The notes under the pieces are model-generated. The model ran no database searches. It worked only from the letters and a program-made list of their open reading frames with translations, and was not told the DNA's origin. From Acanthochlamys bracteata (Eukaryota; Streptophyta; Magnoliopsida; Pandanales; Velloziaceae): a DNA stretch of 64,000 nt. Below are positions 1 to 10,842 of this stretch, piece by piece; positions within the stretch are counted from its first letter, which is position 1, and the number at the start of each line of letters is the position of its first letter. The translations under genes were made by a program, and so were the position numbers. The stretch spans positions 12,343,001 through 12,407,000 of the forward strand of contig CM034126.1 in NCBI GenBank assembly GCA_019914995.1, given 5' to 3'.

Positions 1-2875
1 TCGTCGTGGTCGGTATAAAGCATGCAATGGCTTAGCTTTTGGCATGGTCAGACCTGAGCCTTCATCCATATTGACTAATTCATTCCCAACCCTCTTCCAC
101 TCGAAACATTGTACCAAAGTACCAAGTGCAAATGCCACTTCTCTCATTGCAAGCCCTTCACCTGGGCACCTCCTCCTTCCCATGCCAAACGGAATGAAGA
201 ACTTCGAATTATCATAGTCTTGGAACCGCTCTGGTTTGAACTTTGTAGGTTCTTCCCATATTGTATGGTCTCTTTGAATAGCGTGGGCGTTGACCAATAG
301 CATTGTGTCACGAGGGATATGGAAGCCTCCTACAGTACAATCTTCGGTTGACTGGTGAGGCACTAACAGAGGACCAGCAGGGTACAGACGGAGTGTCTCT
401 TGTATGATGCAGTGAAGGACAGAGAGCTTCGGAAGATCGGATTCAGTGAGCAAGCAGCCTATTTCCACCTTTTCATCGATTTCATCTCTGGCTTTCTGCA
501 GGTATTCTGGGTGATTAAGCAGAAGGGACATAGCCCACTCGATTGTGTTTGATGAAGTATCTGTTCCTGCTGATAATAAACTCTGCATGGCAAAGATGGC
601 ATCATTAGTAAGTAGTAAAACTTTTTAAGAGAGACTGTATTCTTATGAATCTTTGCTCAGGAGCACAACAGTGTTTTCTGTTTTATTGATCCAGCATCTC
701 ACTTAAACCTTCAATACCTTTCTATGCATTTTGAATTAACCTGTTATGCAAATAAAAGCATGTTCTTTCATTTTGCTACCTTAGGCATCTTAATCTAGCT
801 GAACATGACCTTTTGTATCGATATGCATCATTGATTCAGCATCTCACTAACACCTTCCATACATTGCAGTAAAGGTTTTCACTAAACAATGCAAACACAA
901 GTATGCAAATAACAGTATTTTTTTTAAGAGCAGTATTGTTCTTATGCTTCTTAATCTAGGTACACAGGACAGATGCCTCTGTTTGATACAACTCCTTACT
1001 CACACCTTCAAGCATTTGCCTAACATCTTATGCAATGATCCTTTTATGCAAATAAAAGTGATGAGTGGAGTAAACAAGTTTAAAACAGAGGCATTTGTGC
1101 AAATTCATACTGACATTATCATGATGAGAACCTTACAAAAGCAAGTCATTTTGCAAACTGTTCCTTCATTGATAAGAAACCTGGTTACTTTGCATTGCCT
1201 GAGACTTAGTTATAGTTTCCTTCTTAAAAGTGATTTTATGCTGCCTTGATATAGTAAAACCATGTTCTCATTGATCTGATAAAAGCAATATTTACATCCT
1301 AACTAATACTTTAACGAAACCCAAAATTCTGATTCAGGTAAGTGGGACAATAGCTACATGACGCAATATTGAACCTAAAAGATATGTAGCTTCTAGGCAA
1401 GATGCTTTCAATAAAGAAGTTTCTTCCTAAAAACTGAGGACTTCAACGAGGAGGAATCGGGTTCAAGATTGAGGGGCAAATCATTTCCTGTCCTGACTAT
1501 ATTGGGCAGACTATATATTCAAGTAAAAGATTGCTATGGTATTTGTGAAAGTCTGAACATCACTCAGTTGAACTTAATCAGATGCAATGTGCATGCATAT
1601 CTTAGCTCTGAGAGTATTGTTACAGACATCATCCATACAGCTTGCTATAAAAATGACACCCTTTAGTATTAGTGAAGGATGTTTCCCTACAGTATTCCAC
1701 CTACTGCTTTAATAAGAGTTCAGTCATCAGACAAAGTAATGTTTTTGGCTTCTACTGATTTTACTAGAATTCAATAGAGATATATAACTGATTGATAAGC
1801 TTGAATCCACTAATCAAAATCCAATAAACCAATCTAAAAATCCAGAATCCCTTCCCAATTTTTGGTGTCCACACTTCTATTCCATTGATTTTAATGAAAC
1901 AAACAATAGATTATCATAAATAAATTAAATCAAGCAACTTCAATCCTAATCAAGAGGGAAGACCGGAAGATAACAACTTACAATGACGAGTGCTTTGATG
2001 AATCTATCTGAATAAGTCTGTGGATCATCTTTCTGCAACTCCAGCAACACTTGGATCATATTTTTCTTCTTCTTCTCTTCTACATCACCTAGACTGCTTC
2101 TGTGTTCCTCAATCAGCTTCTGCAAAAAGTTATCTCTCCAAGACTGTAACTTTACAGTCCTCTTCTTCAATCCATTGAAATCAACAAATCTCAACACCGG
2201 CAAAAAATCCGCAAGATTAGAAGCTCCCAAAAGTGAAAACACCTCCTCCACGACTCGTTCAAACTCCTTCGCTTCACTCGAATCCACTCCATATATTCTC
2301 CTCCCTGCTAACATTTCCATCATTACGTTCAACGCCATCCCAAACAATCTAGGTCTCAATTCAACTTCCCTAAATCCTTCGATTTCACTCTCTTTGAACA
2401 ACCCAGAAGCAAGGTACCGGATCTCAGCAGCACGAGCGGGCAAAAAGGATTGAAGCCGATGGTTTGACAAGGATTCAACTGTAGCGATCCGGCGCATGGT
2501 GCGCCACTCATTCCCATACTCAAGCGCACCGAGAGTCGCATAGTCGTAGCTGAGAAACTTCACTGAAGGGAAATGAGGGCGATCTGCGAACGCAAGATCG
2601 TTCTTGGAGAAACATTCTTCGGCTAACGCTGCAGATGAAACAACGAACACACGACGAGAACCGAAGTTGAGAAGAAGAGCAGGGCCGTAGTCGTCGGAAA
2701 GTTTGGAGAGAGTTCTGTGCAGTGGCTTTTTGAAAAGGTAAAGGTGACCGATCAGTGGAAGAGATAAAGGGCCAGAAGGTGGAAGGTTTTTGTTGGTTTT
2801 TTTGGTTAAGTATCTAAAGAAGAAGATGGTGAGGAAGAGAAGGGAAAGGTAGAGAGGCATGTAAGAGAACTCCAT
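1..2875 (-). CDS. Cytochrome P450, CYP81 family type (3' end cut by window edge)
   Basis: Haem-thiolate monooxygenase, expected on the ER membrane. Two exons: 2875-1982 and 582-1, joined in phase 0 (donor GTAAGT, acceptor ATGCAG; intron 1399 bp), giving 492 residues before the edge; perhaps 5-20 C-terminal residues are missing. Seen: an N-terminal hydrophobic anchor (about residues 5-22) with a KK-rich stop, the proline hinge LPPSGP, the I-helix AGTDTS, the K-helix ETLR, PERF, and the haem loop FGMGRRRCPG with ligand Cys437. The single intron just before AGTDTS and the LLSAGTDTS context fit CYP81, whose known members hydroxylate isoflavonoids, lignans or indole glucosinolates; the substrate here cannot be told from sequence. 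No frame break was seen. The TATA box lies 49 bp before the ATG. Confidence 0.93.
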
Positions 2876-2923
2876 GAATGAAATCTTTGATGAGAGATTT
2901 TCTTGGCTGTGGATCTATATTGT

Positions 2924-2931
2924 TATTTATA
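2924..2931 (-). promoter_or_regulatory. TATA box of the P450 gene
   Basis: TATAAATA on the minus strand, about 50 bp upstream of the P450 start codon at 2875. It is the only good TATA match in the first 100 bp, so the 5' leader would be short (about 15-25 nt). Confidence 0.6.
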
Positions 2932-3192
2932 GTGGTTCATATGAGAAGAAAACATAGAATAGTCAAGATTGTTGAATGAAAACAGAGTTCTGGTAACATA
3001 TAAAGACATCACTGATTACATGAGAATACTGGGAATTTCTAAGAAAAGAAGAAAGATGTAAATGAACATGTGCTTGAAAAGTCAAATGTTTGATGAAAAA
3101 GCTTTCCTGGTTACTTCTGCTAGCAATAAAAACCAATCAAAACTTTTGCTTGAGGAAGGTGGTGCTTATAGTTTATTATTATTATATTTTGT

Positions 3193-3446
3193 GGAAGCGG
3201 ACGTTTGAAATTATTTATAAAATAAAAATTTTTTAAGATTAAAAATATTTTTATTTAATATGAAAAAATAAATTTTATTTTTTTTATATAAAAAAATAAT
3301 AAAAATATTTAATAAAAGAATTTTATTATATAAAATTTTTTGTATTTTTAAATTTTCAAAATAAAATTTTTAAATAATTATAAAATATATATTAAAAAAT
3401 AAAAATTAAAAAAAACTGTTTTCTAAACGCAATTCTAAACGCTTCC
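3193..3446. mobile_element. AT-rich MITE-like element with inverted ends
   Basis: About 250 bp of nearly pure A/T bounded by GC-containing inverted ends: GGAAGCGGACGTTT on the left and AAACGCTTCC on the right (complement GGAAGCGTTT). The interior carries the TTATAAAATATATATTAA core that recurs in several other elements of this window. No coding potential. A target-site duplication is not clear. Confidence 0.5.
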
Positions 3447-5734
3447 TAAATAGATACTACTAATTAGAATATAGATAGTTCACGCGTTCATGTATTCATT
3501 TTTCTTTCGATTAATAATAACGTGAGATATTGTTGATAAAATAGATATTAGTGTAAAGAATATTTTTTTTCAGTCTCCAATAATAAAATAAGATTCAATT
3601 ATGCTCAATGACATACAGCCTTACGCAAATAACTAGCACAGAAGTCTCCGAACTTATCAGACACGACACAATCCCAAAACAAAATCCGAATAAACAGGAA
3701 CTAGAATTCTTTATTGCTTAACAAAGTTGCAAACTTTCAAACATAAAGTACTGTTTCTAGACAATCAAACTAGTTTCCGGAGTCGTTTTAGATTACTTCA
3801 AATAAAATATTTATAATGATAAAAACTTTTTGATGAATTTTTTAGAAAATATTACTCCCTATCCATAGCTCAACAAATAAACCCTGGGGAACAGAAATTT
3901 GCCCCGCTACTCGCTCTCAAGATATAATAGAAGGTACGTATACTGCTTTAATTCGTTAACCTTCACGAGTTTGAGTTGATAGTGGGGGTGGTAGTTCGGA
4001 AGAACGTGTTCGATAGCACCATTGCAGAAAGCCGAGCTGCTTCGATCGACCACGAACGAAGCAGGCATCGGTTCCCTCAAGCAATGAATCCTTGCCGGTT
4101 GGAAACACTTTGCAATCTTGTTTGACGACAGAGATCACCTTGAACTTCTTCGAAAAACATACCCCAATCCTAATGCTTTATGGTAGATGGAACGTTGTTG
4201 GAGAATGATCAGGCAACACTATTAACTCTTCCTTCATTAGAAGGATTGATGGCGTACACGAGATTGATCAGGCAACAATTCCCTCCAAATGGCATACGAG
4301 ACCGTGAGGAGGCTTTTGCTTCCACGCATTGAGGAACCTATAGGATCTTACATCTGGTCCCTCCATCAGTTGGAGCTGACTTCACAGGAAGAAGTTAAAA
4401 TATGGAAGAAGAGATGTTGTGGAAGGTTAGGCGGGGAACTTTGCTGATGTTGTTTGTTGCCGGCCATAGCCATCACGGCCGTCAATTTTAACTCTTTTAA
4501 TTATCAGAGTGTGCGCAGCGAGCTACTTAATTCCACTTCTTTTCCCCCTCGCTATCACGGGCACACCACTAATTAACCAGCTCATCACACCGCCGATGAA
4601 GGCCACTATAGCGTTGGTCAATGAAAATTTCAACCAAATCGTCAGACTAATATCAATTATTGGAGAGATGCAATAACTGCAGCTAACCTTATATCCAACG
4701 AGTTGAAACAGCGGGTATAAAAACTTTTTTACTATAGAGACACTTTTTACTCCATGTTAGTTAATCCAACTCACTCTTTTATCCAACAAGTTAATAATGT
4801 GTATGTATATTTGAAAGATGTAAAACGTATTTTAAATATTTATAATTTTATTTTATTTCATCAAATTTTAAATTTTAAATAATTTATATATTTTAATTAC
4901 GCAAAAAAATTCAAAACTCTATTTTTACATACAAAATTTTAATTTTAATTTTTTTTAATTTAAACACTTTCTAATATAATTATATATTTTAATTTTTAAT
5001 ATATTTTTAAAAACTATTAAAATATAAATAATAAATTTCATTTTTACTTTATTTTTAAAAAAACTCTATTTTCTATTTTATATTTTTACATTCGAAACAC
5101 GCCAGTAATGTAAGTAGCAATATCAGGTTAAGAAGATGCTTGGCTAAAAGCTTATTTGAACAAAATAAGTTGCTTATAAGACTGCAAAGTAATCAAGTTC
5201 ATACTCCCAATCTGAAGTCCGAACTCCAGTTCTAACAGGAGTCTGAATGGCAAATTTATAAATTTCTTTCGAATTTTTCATAATTCTAAAAGAAATGGGC
5301 TGACCCATTCGGCGGAAGTCGAAGGCTTCACATTGCCACATAAGCCCATCCTTGTTGTTAGCTGCAGATAAGTAACAGTTTTGCATAAAGATGAAACGAG
5401 ATTCAAAACAAAACTAGAAGAAGAAATTAAACATGAAGAGTGAACAATCACGCCAAGGAAATTAAGACGTTGCATAGATGCTTCTATCATCTGCCTAGAA
5501 CAGCTCTATTTACATGATCGTTACTAACAATTGTACTTGATCATGCCGGATTGTTAATCCTTATCTATAGATCCTTGAATGCAAAAAAAATTTCTTTCTC
5601 GTTTCTTAAGTAGTAAGAGATTTCAAACTTCAACCCCGCATTTGATACCAAAGACAGCAGTAATTAAGAGAGAAGGGTACTGAGTGAGGTAGAGCAAGCT
5701 AAAGATTAATTTCTATGTTGATATAATAATGATA
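3447..5734. other. Intergenic stretch between P450 and CLE genes
   Basis: No gene recognised. It includes another AT-rich block (about 4800-5105) flanked by TTTGAAAG and TTCGAAACACGCC that resembles the MITE-like elements. Short open frames at 3956-4138 and 5174-5490 on the minus strand have no recognisable motif. The last few hundred bases before 5735 should include the CLE 3' UTR. Confidence 0.4.
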
Positions 5735-5965
5735 TCACCGGTTGTGGAGTGGATCGGAAGAGTTAGGTACTCTCCGCTCGCTGCTGCGAAGCAAGGACGA
5801 CTCCGCCGGCGATGATGAATACTTTCCCTGCTGCCGCATTGACTTTAGTTCTACCTCTCCTTTAATCTCTTCTGCTGCATCACAGATCTTGCTTCCATGA
5901 GATAAAAGAAAGAAAAGGAGAATGAATGCAACAACGGAAGCAGATGCCTTTTGCATCATCACCAT
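5735..5965 (-). CDS. CLE-family peptide hormone precursor
   Basis: Single-exon 76-residue prepropeptide. Residues 1-30 form a secretion signal (hydrophobic core VVAFILLFFLL, ending near CDAA). A variable acidic/basic spacer follows, then the C-terminal CLE dodecapeptide RRVPNSSDPLHN at residues 64-75 plus a final Arg76. CLE peptides are cut out, modified and secreted as short-range ligands of leucine-rich-repeat receptor kinases controlling meristem, vascular or root development. The usual Gly-Pro at peptide positions 6-7 is Ser-Ser here, so the second of the two typical hydroxyproline sites is absent while Pro4 is kept. The RRV start and SDPxHN end recall CLE25/26/45-like peptides; which one cannot be settled by eye. 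No intron is needed. Confidence 0.85.
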   Translation of the reverse strand: MVMMQKASASVVAFILLFFLLSHGSKICDAAEEIKGEVELKSMRQQGKYSSSPAESSLLRSSERRVPNSSDPLHNR

Positions 5966-6775
5966 TTCGACTCAGCTGCTAATCAAGTTCAGAGAGAGAA
6001 CAAAGGATAGAGTATAGATGGTAGTAAACATAGATAGATAAAGCAATAAAATGTCAAATTGGAGCAGTTTTTAACACTTTACCTTTAGCTCATAGGTGTT
6101 TATAATAAAATGGTAATGACGGAAAAAGTATGACAAATATCGAGACCTGTTCCTCAAAACAGGGGACCCTTTTGATAATGATGGTAGTAGTAGTAGTGGT
6201 GGTGGGTTTTCCATTTGTGTTGGAAAATGGCGAAGTTGTCTACTTCAAATACCAACTTTTTGTTCACGTCTGTCTTTGCTTTTGAGAGAGACTTGCTTTT
6301 CTACAAAATTTCCATCTGTACTGGGAGGAGAAAAACCTGTATGGTCATATTCCTTCTGTTCTGATTCACTTCCACTATCTAGACTACTACTACGGTACTG
6401 CCACTGCATGGTCTTCGCTCTGCTTCTGAGTTATTACATAACAGTGTGTATACCTAAGGAGATAGCAGTCTCTGCTTTTCAAGTACCGGACGTTTTATAA
6501 GCTTTCATATCAGGGGATAAGAAGTTTCAGTCTCTGCTTTAGTACTGCAGAGATTTGCAAGTTCTCATAAGGGATTCCTTGTCATCTCTAGGAATTTTGC
6601 CAGTGAAAGATGAAGAACCTGAATTTAAAATGAAAACTTTGTTAATTGTAATCTTTTGGTGCGCAACAAAACAAATTGTACACATTACCAATAGCACCAG
6701 TGACCAACTGCCTAACAATGTCTACAAACATCGGCGGTTCTTTATTTGCTGCTCGGTTAATTTTCGACCTCAGTC

Positions 6776-7009
6776 GGGTGTGCGTTTTAAAGTACTTATA
6801 AAATAAAAAATAATTTTATTTTTTTAAAAAAAATTTATTGTTTATTTAAAAAAATAATAATAATATGATATAAAAAAATTTCATTATGTAAAACTTTTTT
6901 ACACTATCTAAATTTTTGAATAAATTTTTTAAATACTTATAATATATATTAACAAATATGAAATAAAAAAAAAAAAAGAGCGTTGAAAAAAGCTGAACCA
7001 AACGCCTCC
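6776..7009. mobile_element. AT-rich MITE-like element
   Basis: Left end GGGTGTGCGTTTT, right end CCAAACGCCTCC (complement GGAGGCGTTTGG), about 230 bp, with the same TTATAATATATATTAA-type core as the element at 3193-3446. The open frame at 6846-7163 is only this element plus flank. Confidence 0.45.
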
Positions 7010-7229
7010 AGAGAGGTGTTTGAGAGAGTGCTGACTTATCCGAACTGAACCATCTATGAGAATCAAACTGTTTCGGATCTACAAATAAACCGTTCATGCA
7101 CACAATCCATTTCGTTTCGAACTGATTCAGAAAATTTTCGTATCGTTCCAATGATCTATTCATCCGGACTTACCCGCAATAGATAATTTTTTTAAAAAAT
7201 TTATTTACCCTGTAAATCGAGATCAATCG

Positions 7230-7620
7230 AATCCCTTGATGCCGAAATCTTCCTCACCCCCTTCTCCAACCATTACTCAGATGATCCCTTCCAACACATC
7301 ATTACAGACTATTCGCTAACACAACTAAATCCTTATTTTTTTCAATTCCCGACGACTCCCTCTTCAATCTCCACAATCAATCCCTCCTCCTCATCAGCAA
7401 CAATAATGATCATCACAATCTAAATCCTAACAGCACAATATCGTGTACGATGAAGAGAAAGACGAAGACCAAGAAGATATCCTCGGAGTAGACATGGATA
7501 AGAAGCCTAGCATAAATTTTGAGGAGAATTTGAACTCATACGGTAAAGTTTTGGCCATTGATCAATCGTACTTGGACCACACTCCGTATATATCGTCTTA
7601 GCTCTACACGTTCAATTCTG
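7230..7620 (+). pseudogene. Coding-like degraded segment, family not recognised
   Basis: Less AT-rich than its surroundings and with protein-like composition in pieces of different frames. One frame gives an Asn/His/Ser-rich stretch (about 7360-7440). Another gives an acidic run, DEEKDEDQEDILGVD, from about 7450, continuing to a stop near 7601. Frame changes and stops argue for a decayed gene or mis-split exon rather than a working gene. I do not recognise the family. Confidence 0.25.
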
Positions 7621-7699
7621 AGTCGTATGTTCTTTATGGTCCATTGTATACTTGAAGGACGCTTGACTATCCTTAATGAAATTCGTACAGCGACGGCAA

Positions 7700-10172
7700 G
7701 ATTGGTGCTTCAGTCATGACGGTCGGCTTCCAAGGATCGGAATAAAGACACAACTTTTTTAACATCATGGAAATAAATTTAGGACAAGCTTAGTGCAAAT
7801 TGAGTGACAATAGTGCTTCTCGCAGCTTTTATTTCAAATCTACTCTGCTTAGTGTGCTTCATATATTGATCAATGTCATGATATTATTAGTTCTGCACAT
7901 TCTGATGCTGATTTGTGGCATCTTAGGTTTAAAAATACTGTGGATGAAATTTAAGTAGAGCTGGACTATTAGGGTAAAGTTTTATGGTGTTCCTTAATCA
8001 TTTATATGAAATGTTGATAACGAGGTTAGCGAGAGGATTTTTTCAATTTGTGGCAAGCCAAAAAGAAGAAGCTACACAAAGTATTAAGTTGGCATGTGTA
8101 ATGTGTTGCAACAGTGGCCCAACGGGACAAATCCATTGACTTATCAAATTGATAGTTGGCCGGCAACCCGAATATAATTTCGGGTCGATTGCTAAAATTT
8201 TATAAATAAATTTATTACATTTTATATTAAAAATTAAATAAATAATAATTTTATAACATGTAACTTATTTATATTTTATTTTTTAAAATTTTAGATATTT
8301 GTAAAATTTTGAAAACCAAATTTTAAAATAGATAAATAGCGGGTCATTTGTGTTGGAGAGATACGATACTAAGAAAGTTAAACTCACCATGCATAGCACA
8401 TGAATGTTATACTACTCTTAACTATCTCGTCACATCATCAATGAGCCACAATTTGTGTTAGACTATAGTCGCTTTGGAGCAAAACCGACCCATAGACTCT
8501 GATACAATTTGTTGCAGACACACGATAACGAGTTCACACTAAAAAATCTAATATAACCTAACAGTTTAAACTAATTAGTTTTATAACTCTCTAGTATCCT
8601 AAATTACTAATTATTATTATCTTATTTTTATTCAATATAGAATAATCAACTCACTATGAACCCAATAATTTCCGCTCTAAAAGTGAATCTATATCTTCAC
8701 TTGGCTGCGAGCACCACTTACAATGCATGTGCTCATGAGAGTTAGACTATTCTTAACTTGCTCATAATGCCGCAAAGAGCCATAATATGCACCAATATCA
8801 CATAAGCTTACCGTTTATAAAAAATTTCACACAACAAGGTAGCCTATATGTTAGATTTCTCAATGCAACCCAAAAACTTACGCTAATAGATTTGAAAATT
8901 CTCTAGTCTATAAACTATCTTTCATCATATTTTTTTATTCATGTGACACTAATCTAATTTATTTTCTATACTTAACAATTTACTTGAAGTTTATCATTTA
9001 ATCATCTTAATGGGCAATTCTCTCCACATAGTCAAAAGAAAAAAATTTGTTGAGCTTTCCTCCTTTGTGGAGGTGGTTCAAAACCTATATGATAGTCCAT
9101 ATGAAGAGGTAAGGATATTATTATTTTTTTTATTTTTAACTAAAATTTAAAGGTATTATTGTTAACCTTTCCATCACCCACCGAGAAGGAAAAAAAAAGA
9201 GAAAAAATTTTCTTACTGTCCACTTTGATCAATCTTTTGATGGATATCAATTTGACATCCAAGTATTTTCGGCAAATAGTTCTTCTCTCTGAAGGTGAAA
9301 ATCGTATTTAGAGTTCTCTACGTATATATTCGTGTTTATTTGCGAAGCCACCGATTTTAAAGAGATCTCTTTTATTTTTTTTTATAACTTGCCAAAATTA
9401 TTAAATTTTGAAATATATTATTATATGTCTTTAGTTTTAACTAGATAGAACTTGTATATTTTTATTATTGTGATAATAGATTTTGTTGATTGCCATGGTA
9501 ATTACTTTTTGTATTGAGAAGGTTTTTCTACATCAATTGCTTGATGTGCTTGCGATTATATAATTTTATAGTTTGAATATTTGTCAAAGTAATGTTTTTT
9601 TAATCATTTTCTGCTAGATTAATTTATATTTTCATTACATGCTTTATATATTGTATTAAATATTGACGAACATAGATATTCTCATTTTTTGAGAATAAAA
9701 AATTGAAGCGTAGATCTAAAAGAAATAAACTTAAAAAAATATTCTAAAGCACTTTTAAAATAAATTTTTCTAAAATAAAAAATATTTTTAAAAATTAGTT
9801 TTATTTTTTATCTAAATAATAATAATAAGTAATAATAAAATTTACAATATAGAAACTTTTTAAAAAATAAAATATTATAAAATATTTATTAAAAAGTATA
9901 TAATATAAAGTTAAAATAAAAATGAATTAAAAAAAACTCTTAGACATCACCTTTAAAATGCAAAACGACGCCAAAGCTGGGAAAATCAATCCCAAATTAG
10001 TAGCTAGCATCTCCCGTGGAGTGATTGTCATGAATCTAAATTATGAACAATACAAGTACTAAAAGGAGTTTTAGGAGTCTAACTGTGCAAACTTCATCAG
10101 CAAGATCATTTTGCGAAAATGTCCTCATTAACTTCACTATCTCACTATTAGCTCCTCATCTCAATTTGCCCT
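7700..10172. other. Gene-free, repeat-like spacer
   Basis: No gene recognised. The stretch from about 8340 to 9000 reads like a dispersed plant repeat: it has TGTTGGAGAGATACGATAC near the left and a CTCTGATACAATTTGTTGC motif near 8500. An AT-rich element-like block lies at about 9700-9960. The last 60 bases hold the WPP gene promoter. Confidence 0.35.
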
Positions 10173-10180
10173 TTTAAATA
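10173..10180 (+). promoter_or_regulatory. Probable TATA box of the WPP-domain gene
   Basis: TTTAAATA 84 bp upstream of the chosen ATG, followed by a CT-rich leader (TCTCTCTCTCTC near 10230-10250), a common plant 5' UTR feature. Confidence 0.5.
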
Positions 10181-10263
10181 GTCCCCCAAATCTGGAAATT
10201 CCCCTTCACTCTCACTTGTCTCCCTCTCTCTTCTCTCTCTCTCTCTCACAGAGCAGATCAACA

Positions 10264-10842
10264 ATGTCGGAAGCCAGCGACGAACAGCAGCACACTCCAC
10301 CACCAACTCCCGAAGTCTCCACCGAACGATCTCCGGCACCGGAAACCAAAGAATCTTCCCCGCCACCACCAACCGCTGCCTTCTCTCAGTTATCAATAAG
10401 CATCTGGCCACCGTCGCAACGCACTCGAGACGCTGTAATCAATCGCCTGGTTGAAACCCTGTCATCTGCTTCCTCCGTTCTCGCAAAGCGTTACGGGACT
10501 GTTTCAACTGATGAAGCCTCCGCCGCCGCCGCACGGATCGAGGCCGATTCGTTTTCTGCTGCTTCGGATAGCAACACGAATTCGAACAACAATTCAGTTG
10601 ATGATGGGATCGAGACACTCCAGATCTATTCAAGAGAGATCTCACGCCGCATGCTTGATTTCGTCAAGTCTCGGTCAGCTGAGACGAAGCCAGCTGAGGA
10701 GTTGAATCCGAAACCGTTAGCTGATGATTCTTCTGCTGCTGCTGTTGATTCAACTGCTGCTGCTGATTCTACTTCTGCCGGCGATGGTTCTGAAGCCGCA
10801 GGAGAGGAATCGGTGCATGAATCTGAGGTCTCACAGGTTTGA
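10264..10842 (+). CDS. WPP-domain protein, MFP1 attachment factor (MAF1)-like
   Basis: Intronless, 192 residues. Residues 1-40 are Pro/Ser/Thr/Glu-rich. The WPP domain follows from about 40 to 145, with the hallmark IWPP at 47-50 and the helical stretch TRDAVINRLVETLSS. The C-terminal tail is Ala/Ser/Glu-rich with no transmembrane helix or coiled coil, which fits the small MAF1/WPP1-WPP2 type rather than RanGAP or WIT proteins. In plants these proteins sit at the outer nuclear envelope and Golgi and bind WIT/MFP1-type coiled-coil partners. The start at 10264 was chosen because MSEAS is the family-like N-terminus; an in-frame ATG at 10216 would add 16 unlikely Ser/Leu residues from the CT-rich leader. 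Confidence 0.92.
   Translation: MSEASDEQQHTPPPTPEVSTERSPAPETKESSPPPPTAAFSQLSISIWPPSQRTRDAVINRLVETLSSASSVLAKRYGTVSTDEASAAAARIEADSFSAASDSNTNSNNNSVDDGIETLQIYSREISRRMLDFVKSRSAETKPAEELNPKPLADDSSAAAVDSTAAADSTSAGDGSEAAGEESVHESEVSQV

Noticed and set aside
944-1249. 101-codon open frame on the plus strand
   Set aside because: Lies inside the P450 intron, no motif, ordinary AT-rich composition.
3956-4138. 60-codon minus-strand frame
   Set aside because: No family recognised, no splice partners, no homologous context.
5174-5490. Two overlapping short frames downstream of the CLE gene
   Set aside because: Considered as extra CLE-locus exons, but the CLE motif already ends at its own stop and these frames have no motif.
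6846-7163. 105-codon minus-strand frame
   Set aside because: C-terminal half is the poly-A/T interior of a MITE-like element.
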